A stretch of 64,000 nucleotides of DNA from Schistosoma haematobium (lineage: Eukaryota; Platyhelminthes; Trematoda; Strigeidida; Schistosomatidae). Made by a program: the position numbers and the translations under genes. Shown here in pieces: positions 33,181-44,845 of this stretch (positions are counted from its first letter, which is position 1; the number at the start of each line of letters is the position of its first letter). The stretch lies in contig NC_067197.1 of the NCBI RefSeq assembly GCF_000699445.3, positions 13,832,152 through 13,896,151 of the forward strand. The letters are read 5' to 3'. Under the pieces are notes generated by a model. The model was not told the origin of the DNA. It saw only the letters and a program-made list of their open reading frames with translations, and did not search any database.

Positions 33181-33446
33181 TAAAAAATAAGTTAGACATT
33201 AACACCGTTGGATGCCGGCTCAGTGGTCTAGTTGGTTAAGCGCCTGGCGCGAGACTCATAGGTCCTGTGTTCGAGTCCCGTGAGGTGGGGTCGTGGATGC
33301 GCACTGCTGAGGAGTCCCACAATAGGACGAAAAGGCTGTCCAGTGCTTACAAGTTTTCCATGGTGGTCTAGCTTTAATTGACTCATGATCTCAACTATTG
33401 AAATTACTACAATCTCCACAAAACCCCTTCTGATACTAAAAAATAA
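33181..33446 (+). mobile_element. Family B SINE, full length with 10-bp target duplication
   Basis: This copy defines the family. Direct repeats TAAAAAATAA at 33181-33190 and 33437-33446 flank a 246-bp element. It begins GTTAGACATTAACACCG, then TGCCGGCTCAGTGGTCTAG and TTGGTTAAGCGCC (box A-like), GTGTTCGAGTCCC (box B), a hammerhead at 33301-33346, TTTTCCATGGTGGTCTAGC, TTGACTCATGATCTCAAC and a final TCCACAAAACCCCTTCTG. This is the layout of a polymerase III-transcribed tRNA-like SINE with an internal ribozyme. It differs in sequence from Sm-alpha. Confidence 0.85.
33301..33346 (+). ncRNA. Hammerhead ribozyme of family B, core intact
   Basis: Stem I is a perfect 6-bp pair: GCACTG (33301-33306) with CAGTGC (33341-33346). 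The core CTGAGGA is at 33307-33313. Stem II is GTCC (33314-33317) with GGAC (33325-33328), loop CACAATA. GAAA is at 33329-33332. The cleavage triplet GTC ends at 33340. All conserved hammerhead bases are present. Stem III is weak here (an A.G mismatch); in other copies it is the palindrome ACGGCCGT. Confidence 0.85.
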
Positions 33447-33479
33447 ATGTTGAGTTTTGTTAATAGACAGATTTATATT

Positions 33480-33720
33480 GATAGTTGAATCCGTAAATCG
33501 ATGTAAGCTAGACCATCATTGAAAAACTTGGAAACACTGAATGACCGTTTCATTCTAGTATGGAACTTTTCATCAATGCGCATACACGGTCTCATGCGGG
33601 ACTTGAACCCAAGACATCTAATCTCACATGTGAACGGTTCACCTCTAAACCATTGAGCCGGTCGACATCTAATGGTGTTAATGTCTAACTTTAATAGATT
33701 CATGATCTTGCACAACTCTT
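33480..33720 (-). mobile_element. Family B SINE, degraded, with short inverted tail at its head
   Basis: Antisense copy from GTAAGCTAGACCATCATTG to the head at GGTGTTAATGTCTAAC. The ribozyme core reads TTGATGAAAAG and is dead, though GAAACGG survives. After the head, TTTAATAGATTCATGATC (33692-33709) looks like sense-oriented family B tail, giving a partial fold-back. Confidence 0.7.
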
Positions 33721-33724
33721 CGTC

Positions 33725-33830
33725 CATTGTCTGAGGTGGGTAACCGTCTACACCCGACGAGAATTGGGCTACACTGATTATGGCTTCTCACTAGAACTCC
33801 AGAAAATCCATCCTGAAGCCAATTTATATT
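33725..33830. repeat. Family C dispersed repeat
   Basis: GGTAACCGTCTACACCCGAC...GAATTGGGCTACACTGATTATGG is similar to 14422-14540. It follows a family B tail in both places. Function unknown. Confidence 0.6.
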
Positions 33831-34094
33831 GATTCTATATTTTGTAGATCTAACTGAAGTGACCTTATTGAGAACTTGAATCAGTTGCATAATTCTGTAG
33901 TCAAAAAAACCCTGCAACTTTGAAACTTCATCCCTCTTCCAATGATTCATTTTTGCTTAGTTCTGTTTCGTTTTATTTAAAATTGTTCGGTTTATCCGGT
34001 TGTTGATATTCTTGATTGAGATTTGATCAGTTTTAGTTAGTATATGATCATCCGGTGTGAGTTGTCTCTATAGACTTTATGACACAAGTTGATA

Positions 34095-34200
34095 TAAAAT
34101 CGATGGGTCCGAGTTCCGGAGTGAGTATCAACTCTGGGATGCACGTACATCCAGATGGCGATATCCTGGATTCTACTGCTAGCTACTAACCATCCTTACC
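34095..34200 (+). mobile_element. Sm-alpha SINE with ribozyme core deleted
   Basis: Carries TCAACTCTGGGATGCACG, ACATCCAG and CCTGGATTCTACTGCTAGC, i.e. both strands of stem I and the flanks. The core, stems II and III between them are replaced by about nine bases (ATGGCGATA). Confidence 0.7.
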
Positions 34201-34329
34201 TAAAAATATCCCTTCAGTTAATTCGTAATCAATGAAAACAATTTGATAAAAATTAAATTCTAAAACTAAATGTTTATTTATTTAAAACATAGTTTTCGCG
34301 ATGATTATTTGGTTTAATCATGACATAGA

Positions 34330-34490
34330 AAACTTATAAATAAAAGTTGGGTCGTGTCTAGTGATGGGATATAAGAATGGCATTTCTTTTTATTTAGGAC
34401 CCGTCAGCTGAACGTTTTTGTTCACAATCAGAATCGAATCCAGTATCTGACTGCTTTAAATGTCAACGCATTATTCCGTAAAAGTACCAA
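34330..34490 (-). mobile_element. Sm-alpha SINE, old antisense copy
   Basis: The complement carries box-B-like GGATTCGATTC, then GTTCAGCTGACGGGTCC, where the core CUGACGA has become CTGACGG. The GAAA region is decayed. The T-rich flank suggests long divergence. Confidence 0.6.
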
Positions 34491-34549
34491 CGAAATGAAA
34501 CTATGGACCCTAACAAATATTTCCCAGACTTTTCTTATTAAGTGAAAGC

Positions 34550-34943
34550 TGTTGGGATATTCAGAAAAATATCCCAAAAATTATCCTGCTAAGTCTAGTG
34601 CTATCCTTGGACTTGGAATGATGCCATCAATTTTTATTTCACGCGTCGTTTCCCTGCTGGTCAATATTTATTTAACGTGTCATTTTCCTGTTGGCCAAAT
34701 ATTGTACAAATGTTATTTTCTATTTTATGGTACGTTGTGGTCTGTCTGGTTGATATATAAACCGAGTATGTTTGAAATAAATGATTCATATCACAGAGGC
34801 TGAGACTTGTGTTCTGGACTTATTTGGCTGGGCTAGGCGGAAAGCAGGGCTAATCAGAACTCTAGACTGCTCGCACGTGTTTACGCGTCTTTGATCCAAA
34901 CGATAAGTCACTGCTCTTTAATCGGTGGTCACAAGTTATAACA
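34550..34943 (+). mobile_element. Solo LTR of a retrotransposon (gypsy-like)
   Basis: The 394-bp segment starts TGTTGGGATAT and ends GTTATAACA, giving the TG...CA ends with short inverted TGTT/AACA. It has a TATA box (GATATATAAACC, about 34752-34763) and a polyadenylation signal (AAATAAA, about 34775), in the order U3-R-U5. Flanking 5-mers AAAGC and AAAGT differ by one base and may be the target duplication. No internal element sequence follows, so I read it as a recombination solo LTR. Similarity to schistosome gypsy-like families such as Boudicca is from memory only. The open frame at 34552-34803 is a by-product. Confidence 0.75.
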
Positions 34944-34948
34944 AAAGT

Positions 34949-37900
34949 TTACTTTCTTTATGATATAACCGGAAACAAAACATATTAAGCGACAGTAGAA
35001 TTAGTTTATATCATGACTTACTGAAGAAAGTTAACAGTGAACTCTTGACTTTATTGGTGAAGTTTATCTCAGAGAACAAAAACCTGTTGGGATAAAGTTC
35101 TTTGTGACTGATTACAATCACATACCAGTAACGAATACAATCTATCTATGATATCGAATCATCTGCATGGTAGACAGCTAACAAGGGGTAAGAAAAAAAC
35201 TTAAAATTCCGTTTGATTGCTCATTGTCTGATGAATCCGTTGGTGTATTTTACTTAACCATTAATCAAGCATATTTCACAGAAATTTTAGTTTTATATGG
35301 AATCTCTCTCCCAATTCATAAACTATTGTGATGTATGTTACAATTTAACTAAGAGTATGTTACTCAGGTTTTCGTCTAATTTACGTATACATTGTGATGG
35401 CTTCTGTACTGGTTTTCTACACGATTTATTAGTCTAAATAATAAAAGTACTCATTCCCACTCATTCAGTCTATTATGTTTAAATGAATCTGATGAGGGAT
35501 TTATTGTTAGTTCGACAGAATCTCATCAACATTGAGATTTTACAATATAGCACTTAATTACTACCAACAAATTAACTCTTCAAGTATTCAATACAAAGCT
35601 ACTAGGTCTTCCTAAGGTATCATAAATCATTCATGACATTGAACAATATTATTAATCCTGCCTTTACAATAAAAACTGGGATAAATGGCTAGAAAATATT
35701 GAGGTAAGAATACATGTTTTACAATTGATGGTTAGTTATAAACGATGAGATTGCATGATATTAATTTAATTCACTTTGGAGTAATACAACACATTAAAAA
35801 TAAAGACATATTGCTGGTATATCCATACATCACGCGATAAACCAGATGTCATGAATCTGCTATCATGGCTGATTGTAAAGTACCGAATTATTGCAGTAAT
35901 TATGATTAGAACAAGCAAACAAATAGCTTATGTACCAATCTATCTATGATGAGTAATCGAAAATCCACATTGAACATCATATTTTTGGTAGAGTTTAAAA
36001 AACCGAATCACTATAAGAATGTGGAAAATAAGAAAGTCACGCTATCAGTGAAGACTTATTAGTTGTATGCAATAATATAATAATGGTCTGAAGAGGTTAC
36101 GAACTTCATCGATGCGACCGATTATCTTTAACAATATGTATGGAATTAATCAACTATGGATCGTTACAGAAAGGTACGTGTAGGATGATTGGAAATACAT
36201 ATTGCATGGAAAAATGAGAGATGACGTTAGTTGTTAACTATGTGACTGCCAACCTTTGGTTGCTATTAGGATTCATATAGTAACATGGGCAGATGTTTAT
36301 TTGTTGATTCATGTTGTCATGAGGTTTGAATAATCCTACTGGGTTATTAATTCCGTTTATTGGACAAACTAACGTAGTAAAATTCTACAAGGTTAACTCA
36401 ACAACCGAGCAAAGAATTATGTCCTAGCTATTAAATTACACTTTTCGTATGAGGGCTAGTGATACTAACCCGATTCTGAAATTGAAGAAAGGTTCAAACC
36501 GGAGGATCAACAATTGAAAGTCGACCGCTTTAACCATTAAGTAACTGTTCCATAAAGAAATACAATATTTAATTTTACCTAGAAGACATTGTTCATGAAA
36601 TACAAAGCTCATACAGTAAAAAGACTGAAATAACGAATTCGTAAACACGTGCGTTGTATCCGTTGTTTAGTATTCATCAAAGAAAAAGATAACTGTCGCC
36701 AAGACAATCAGCGTGCCTACGTTATGTCTTTAGTATCTAAACGTTCAGTTTCCTGATGAAATTTCTCCATATTTGGTTTTTTCAAAAACAGTAATCGGTA
36801 TATTTAATATATATAAGCATAGATTATACTAGTCAAATTACAGGTTTCTAGAAGTTATTACAAATTCAAATAACTTATACACCATAATAGTGAGATGTTT
36901 AAGTTAAGAGAAAAATTAAAATATTGGTTCTTTTCAAGAAACCAAAACAGGTCAGAATTAACTCTAAATCAGTAGACTGAATTGTCCATTTTAAACTTCT
37001 AGTTAGAGGAGAAATGAAGAGTGGTGAGAAAATCGGTATCTGTGTATTATGTATATGTAAAGCTTTTATATTATAGTTCACTTAGTAAATTGCAAATCAG
37101 AACAGATATAAAATATGAATATTACAGTTAGATTGTAAGCTGAACTTAGCTAAATATATATATGGGGACTTTGTTTTATTGGCAAACTGCAAAAAATTGT
37201 TCACAACCTCTATAAATCGGGATAAAAATTGCAAATGAAAAGTAAATAGACTACTAATAACTGACAAACACACATTCGTTTGACCGATAAACGTACAAAA
37301 CGAAGATGAAAAAAGAATAATAAAAAGAAACAGATCGAAAAGGGAGAAAACAAAAAGCAAATCAAAGATTATTAGGAAATATAATTGAATAATAAGTAAA
37401 GAAAACAATAAGACAAGTATTTCAATTGTTCAGACAATAAAAGCATCATCATCATCAACATCATATACACATGTGTCTATTAGTTTTACAAATAAATAAA
37501 CTTAAAAGTACGTATAACTCAATGACTTGATTTTTTTTGGACAACTCGAGTTGGTGCACATACAACATGCAATTCATAGAATAAAATGAAAATGCATTTA
37601 TGTTAGAAATGAATCATCCACATTACAACACCGGTAGAAAAATGAAAATCGAAGTGAGTTACAAAATTGAAAAGCAGAGAAAACAATCATAAAGACAGCC
37701 AAAAATAAATCATAGAAATCTGAGATAACTGATCATATGTTTTTATGGTTTCAATGTTCTTTTTCCGATTTTTGTTTTGTTTTGTTTATCTTAACATGAA
37801 ATTAACGATAATCAGGGTGTAGAAGAAAGAAAACATAACTGTACACTTGTTTCGACTGAGCATCGCGCCGTAGATTTACCAGTTACTGTATCAGTAAATC

Positions 37901-38668
37901 ATAAGGAAAGTAAGATTTAACAAATATACTCATATTTGGTCACGTTCTAATTCTAGATCATCATGGTAAAATGAAACTATGGAGAGAAATATGAAGAGTA
38001 CAACAAAGTAGTAGGAGTATTCACAGAATCGATAGCAACAAAAAATATATAAAGCAAGAAGAAAATGAGTCCAAGAGATAGAATAGATATGTGGAATAAA
38101 GTTTGGAATAATTTCGCAGTTGTTTTTTTTTTTTTAAAAAAAACAAGAATGTGTCTATGAGTGATTGATTCTGAACCATTTGTAACCTTATACGGGAAAA
38201 AGGAAGACGAGGGGGGGGGGAAGAAAAGTTTACACTAAATGCATATTAATGGTATACGAGTGAAGAGAAGAACCGAGAATGGAAAAACACAATATCTTAG
38301 TTGAAATTCCTTGTTAATGAAAAGAAGACAATGAATAATGCTTTAGAATGATAATGACAGTAAACAAAGAATTTAATTCACACGAACAGACATAAACTAC
38401 ATAGCTGAGATGAGATTACACTCTTAGTATGCATTAAATGTATAAAGTCAGTAAACAATAAGTAATATTGGATTCTGTACAAAGGTACATCAACCAAAGT
38501 TTCCAAATAGTACACAGTAAAAGAGGGAATCGATAAGAAGAACAGAAAAGTTATAATGGTAGCATCAGTGACAGTAAGGAATAGATTATAACTAGAGTGC
38601 ATGATTCGAGAAGGAATGAATTTGTAGCATAAAAATAAGAAGCAATAATCAAACTATACAGCATATTG
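34949..38668. other. No gene seen; likely includes the 3' untranslated region of the RasGEF gene
   Basis: AT-rich sequence downstream (on the minus strand) of the RasGEF stop codon. It includes a T run with an A run at about 38120-38143 and a run of G at about 38211-38220. Small open frames (36436-36648, 37097-37408, 38378-38602) show no conserved features. The transcript end could not be placed. Confidence 0.5.
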
Positions 38669-39336
38669 TCATGTATCAGGTGATCTGTTAATGTGATCGG
38701 ATAATGTATTGCATAATGTAGTAGTAGTAGTAATAGTACTGGTATTATTGAAAGCATTTCTTCTTGGCGGTAATGGTGGTGCTGTTTCAACAATACTACA
38801 CTCGGTGGTGGTGGTGGTAGTAGTAGTAGTATCTGGAGTGAATGTGACTGATTGAAAAAAATTCGAATGATTAGGAGAAGGCTCATCGGGAGATCGACTG
38901 TAGGTGACAGGAGCAGTTGTTGTTGTTGCTGCAGTCGAACGAATAGAGCAGTTTAATTTTGGAGGTAGAGGAGGTGGCGGTGGTGGTAAACACTTACAAG
39001 TTTCCATAGTTGAAAAGAAAGCACAGGAAGTATTCGATGAATGAAGAGAAGATGGTGGAGTAGGTATTCTGTGCAGAGTTGTACCAGTGGAATTTGGGGC
39101 TTTCGAATGTTTCCAACAATTACAACTTTGACGGCTTTGCCTAGGCGGTAATGGTGGAGGTGGTGGTTGATGCGAACAACCAACACATGAAGAAGGATAA
39201 GGAGTTGATGGCGGTGACAACCCAGCAGTAGCAGAGTAAGTGGTTACTCCAATCACTGAATTTGCTGCTTGATGACAGGGAGAAATTATCGGAGAAATGA
39301 CATGACTGTCAGACATACTGTGTTGATGTTTAGCAC
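38669..39336 (-). CDS. RasGEF last coding exon: proline-rich SH3-binding tail
   Basis: After CTTTTTTCTCAG the exon encodes GAKHQHSMSDSHVISP, then three proline clusters: PPPPPLPPRQ (about residue 983), PPPPPPLPPK (about 1043) and APPLPPRR (about 1111). PxxPxR motifs of this kind in SOS bind Grb2 SH3 domains. A threonine run reflects triplet repeats in the DNA. The stop is TGA at 38669-38671. Confidence 0.8.
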
Positions 39337-42130
39337 CTGAGAAAAAGAAGTAAAAAGCAACAATATAACTTTTTGAACAATAGGATATCGTAAAGTCTAG
39401 GGCAAACGCAAGCTAGTCAAAGTTGCCACAACACAGTAACATGACGAGACGAAATCAATAAGATGAACAACAAACTAAGAAAAAAAGAAATAATGTAGTA
39501 TAGAAACATGACTTCAATACGAACGTCAAGACAGTTCTATTGTTTGGAGCTGAAACAAGAACTACAACCATCATCAAAATGTACAAGTATTTATGAACAA
39601 TTGTCTACTCAAGATACTCAGTGTTCATTGACCGGATATCATCAGCAACAACCTACTGTGGGAGAGAACAAACCAGATTCCAGTTGAAGAGGAAATCAGG
39701 AAATGTTGGAGGTGGATAGGACATACATTTCGAAAATTATCTATGTGCATTAAAAGGCAAACCCTAACTTATAATCCTGAAAAGAAATTGAAAACAGGAG
39801 GACCAAGAAACACACTGAGTCGGGAATTTGAAGCAGACACCAAAAGGATGAGTAGCGACCGGAAAGGACTGTCCATGACAGAGTTCGATGGAGAATACTG
39901 GTGATTGGTCTATGCTCCTTCACAAGGGGCAACAGGCATAAGTAAGCAATATGATGAAAAAAACTAAGCACTAAAAATATAATATAAAAAAGACAATCAA
40001 GACGTATGTGTATAACGGGATACTGAGAGTTAGATCTACAGGAAGATAAACAATAGAGGCATCTGCTCCACTATGACTGATTATGAAATGTATCATTCAA
40101 GGTTTTCAACTATTATTACTATTGAAAACCAAATAAAATATTCTGTCCAGTAAAGTAAACACAAAATGTGTTTTACATATATATTTAAACAAATAACATT
40201 TTATCAATACTAAACAATAATATTCGCTATCAAAATTTCTAAGACAAAACTCATGATCTTTTACCCTTTTATATACAGATCGACTTCATCAATTGAGAAT
40301 TGAAATGTGACATATATGACAATGTTTTCTTAATGAAACTGCTTAACTCAAATGTGTATTAGTTATAATCATAAATAAACAATTGAGATAATGATTCATG
40401 GAAAAATTCATAGATTAGCATATTATGTAACACATAATATTTATTTTTAATCGGTAGCATGTTATATACTCAAGAATGATTAGAGACTAGTTCTTTTATA
40501 AGAGTATAAGACCGGGAAGTTTAGATTTCAAAGAAAAACGAACACACGAGTTTCTCAACTGAACCTTAGTTAAATACTTATCTACTATAATATATTAAAT
40601 GCATTCAATATTAATCTATTTAAGTGTTATTAGATAGTAAATGTCAAGTCGTAAGTGAAAATAGTAAACCTGTCGATGGGTTTGTGAATGCATCATTGAT
40701 TGAGAATCCTAAGGGTTATGCAATATCTGTTTAACCTCTGTTTATATTGACGTGCTACAGTGACACTTGTAGATAGGTTGAGAAAATACAGTATTACACA
40801 GATCCCCTTTGCTTATTAGTGACTATTAGGGGGGGGAACGCATGCAAATAATCACGGCGTAGTTAATCAATAATAAATCATGTTTACTGAAAACTTGAAT
40901 CAATCTTTTGATGTACGCATCAAATTGTATACCAGTACACGTATAAAGAGTAAAAAGCTTGAAAAATATTCATACACTACTACCATTTACAGATTATGAA
41001 GCGTGTGAGAAAAACAAAATCTGAACTAATTCATTAAACGTTTGTTCTGGTTTTTTGAATAAATTTAGAAATATAGCTCGTGACAGTCATTCGAGAAAGA
41101 TTTATACATGCACGGTATCTCTCTCTCTACTAAGAAATTATTTTGTTGTTAAGATAAAGTTCGCTTTATCTTTATTTCATTGGTTAACTTTTACAACTAA
41201 TCATAATAAAACACTACAACATGCCAACACAACTGTTCATCATCATCTAGGTAGGTTTGATTATTGTCAGCAATTTTAACACATAACAATTTAGTAATTA
41301 TAATACATAATTATAGACATACAAATATAAGTTAATGGATATTATAAATAATACACATACCTGATACAGTTGTATTGGATGTATGTGAAGATACAGAAAA
41401 TGCATTGGGAATACGTAAATATTTACGTTCTTGTATTTCACTATGAGAATGTTTAGTACTGTTACTACCATTATTAACAATAGTTACACTGATTTGTGAT
41501 GATGGTGACGATGACGAAGGATGATGACTAGATTTCTTTGATGAATTTTTATGTTCATTTGTACTATCGGTAGCAACACTGGTAGTGAATGGTGTAGATG
41601 ACGATGATGATAACAATAACAGAGGTGATTTATTAGCAGTACTATTATTGGCATTAGCAGTAATATTAGGTGAATTTAGCAAATTATTAAACTGAAGTAC
41701 AGACGGTACTGATATACGTTCTTTTAATGGAGCATTACTGAGTAATTGTGCAGCTTGTATTTCTTCTTTAGTCATATGACGTTCCTATGAAACACGACAT
41801 AATAATAGTAATGATAACAATAATAATAAATAAGTTAATTATAAGTATGAACTTAGAAACATCCAGCTAAAAAGATTGTGGAAAAGTAAAACAAACAATA
41901 TTCGGGAAGAAAGGTACTGTATCACGGAGGAACATCCTTGCTAATAATGTTTATAAAAGATTAACAATGCAACTTCATAAAAGCTTGAATAAGCTGCAAC
42001 TCACTTATTTACTGATTTTACAACATTGGTATTTTATTGTCAACATCCCGACGAGAAGAATGGATGGTAACTGTTGGGATCCATTTATGGACTAATGTTA
42101 TACATATATTCTTGTTGTATAACTATTCAG

Positions 42131-42161
<31 letters not shown>

Positions 42162-44795
42162 GTCTTATAAGTTTTATTTTGACCTATAGACTATTATGAT
42201 ACGATTTACTATTCTTAAATTATACTCAGTTCATTAATTACAGTCTCTCACGTTTACAGTCAGCGTTTGACTTGAAATTGTACAAAAGTTATCTCCTATT
42301 TTATAGCGTGATGTGGTTCGTTTGGCTTGAATATAAACCAGGTATGTTTGAGATAAATTATTCACGCAGTGGAAGCTGGTATTGGTGTTCTGGACTCAGC
42401 TGAAAGGGCTAAGAGGACAAAGCACCAATAAGGACGCTAGACTCCTCATACCAATCCATACGTCATTGATTTGGCTCAGTGCTAAGATTGTATAAGTCGT
42501 ATCCCGATTGGCGAATAAGTCACGTGATAATTAGCCGGGTTAAAGACATAACATCTACAACTGAAAAATTGGAAATGAAATTACGATCGTTTTCGGAATG
42601 AAATCCAGCATGTATATATATATATATATACCAACTCTGGGATGAAGGTTCATACAGTCGACGAGTTCCAAATAGGACGAAACATGCGTACTGTATTCCA
42701 ATGCTAATCACGTTTTATCTGTTCTGTATTATTCATTTCGTTAGAGAAAGAAATCTAAAAACACCAATCGAAAAAATTTAAGCTGCAATGACGGCTAAGT
42801 GATTGGAAAAGTCGGTTATAAAATTAATGGGTCAAAAACATTGAACTTAGACTCCACCGAATTGTACTATTTGAGTTGATTATCTAAAGTGTGGAAAATT
42901 CAATGTGTAGCACAGAAATCTGTACATGGTAAAAATGCTTCACATTTACAAGATTTGTCATCAAATTAGAAGATGGGAATTCTGAAGGAAAAATCTTAGG
43001 AAACATGATGAATATTTTGCTAAAAGTGTAAAACATTTTGTGAATACAGAAAACTTGTTGATTTGTGTCGGGATTCGGTATGATATAAAGAGACTAGAGA
43101 CCCATCACAAAGGATTTTCATTAAATTGGGCTCTAATATACAAAATATAAATAGATAGATATCAATGGAGACTATCCAGTGTCTGAATAAACTTGATTAG
43201 ATTGATACATAGACCCACTGACCTACGGATCTCATATATAAGAAGTCTTCGACTTTTTTACATGAGATGATGGATAAGAAAATTTGATGAATCTGTCAAA
43301 ACAATGCTCTAAGATGGAAAGAAAAAAAACAGTATTTCAACGCATGGCAATTAAATATTATAAGGGCAGTAGGAAAAGTCATACATTTCAAGAAATTTAC
43401 CTCCGGTATAATTGGTTCATTCACCGTCTCAGTATCCCTTGGTTCATAAGACTCAGACAACTGATACATTTTACTTTCAAACTCTGCCTCAGATGAAACG
43501 CCAGCTAGTTCAAATGGATCAACATGTTCTAAAAATTCCTAGTAAAATAAAATTGAGAAAATAATTATGAAATGTTTTTTAGATATTTGCATACTAAAAC
43601 ATACATATATATGTTGCCTTTAACAAAGAAATACTCACTTATTTCGTACAAAAAAAATGTAACAATTGGTGACCAACTACATTCACCATTAAGATTGACT
43701 TCAATTGGAAACCAATGTCCTAGATGTTTTGAAATACTGAACACTTAAGTAATACTAAATATAGAACCACGAGCCAAATCGATGCAATATACAATCAAAA
43801 TAAAGTAAACAATGACAGGCTGAATGTCAACAATAACCAATCAAGATCGAGGTATACAGGGAAAGCTGTGAGCCATATGTGGCGAAATTCGAACACTTCA
43901 CTTTTACCGGAAGTTTGTGCTGATGATGTCGTTCAGAATGACGATGAAAGCTCCACGACAAAACCGTACAGCTCAGAGAACGAAATTTCATCGAAATCAT
44001 CCACTTGAGCTACAAATCTCGTCAACCATCTCAATATCAATCCCAAGAATATTTTACAGTTCGTACACGTCTGTTCAAAATAGTATCATTTATCAACCTT
44101 ATTATTCAATAACAAGCACAATGTCAGTTAACGTATATATTAGTGTGAACCATGGTATATATTTGGATTTAAAGCAAGGAAAATCAGATAAAAACATGCT
44201 CTTACGAACATTAAATTCAAGGCAAATAAATCTAGGCAAGAATTTTTTCACCCTATGAGTATTTTTCATGAAGGTTCCATTTAAATTTGAATAAAACTAC
44301 AATTAAATATAACCCATTTCGATTACGTAACAAATTTATTTCAGTTTAAAGCACTACCCAGAGGTTGCTTAGAGAAAACACAATCAAACATTGATTTTTA
44401 TTTATGTAAAATACGGTGAAATTCGAGGCAACGAAAGGGAATAACAGACGACTACACAACCGATTGCGTCTGCCTACTTTCATTGGATTGTTTGTTTACT
44501 TTTCAAGTAAAAACGTGAACGATTGAAAACATTGTTGTTTAAATCTAATTTTTTGAGGATTGCATAAGTGAATTACTATTCAACAAGAACTAAACGAAAA
44601 TTGTAATCAAATTAATGAAATAACATAGTATATTAGTATAGTTTTAAAAAAAGGTCAACATAAACCACCAGTTACAAAGATAGGATTAATTTATCGTCAG
44701 GATGTGTTACGTCATATCTTAGTGTTTCGATTATAATTAAATCTTAAACAATGTAAAGTTGATTTGCGAAGTTTCCGTTTGATTTAAATGAAATA

Positions 44796-44845
<50 letters not shown>

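Noticed and set aside
33214..33290. Possible tRNA gene (A and B boxes)
   Set aside because: The boxes belong to a SINE head; no full cloverleaf or acceptor stem can be drawn. The same applies to the heads at 7872, 10190, 18260 and 32760.
34552..34803. 83-codon open frame
   Set aside because: It falls entirely in the solo LTR and crosses its TATA box and poly(A) signal.
38551..38886. Minus-strand frame overlapping the last RasGEF exon
   Set aside because: It is out of frame with the exon and built from the triplet repeats; the exon frame continues from upstream splice sites with SH3-binding motifs.
43917..44258. 113-codon plus-strand frame inside the RasGEF region
   Set aside because: No recognisable domain and AT-driven composition; it lies in a gene intron on the other strand.
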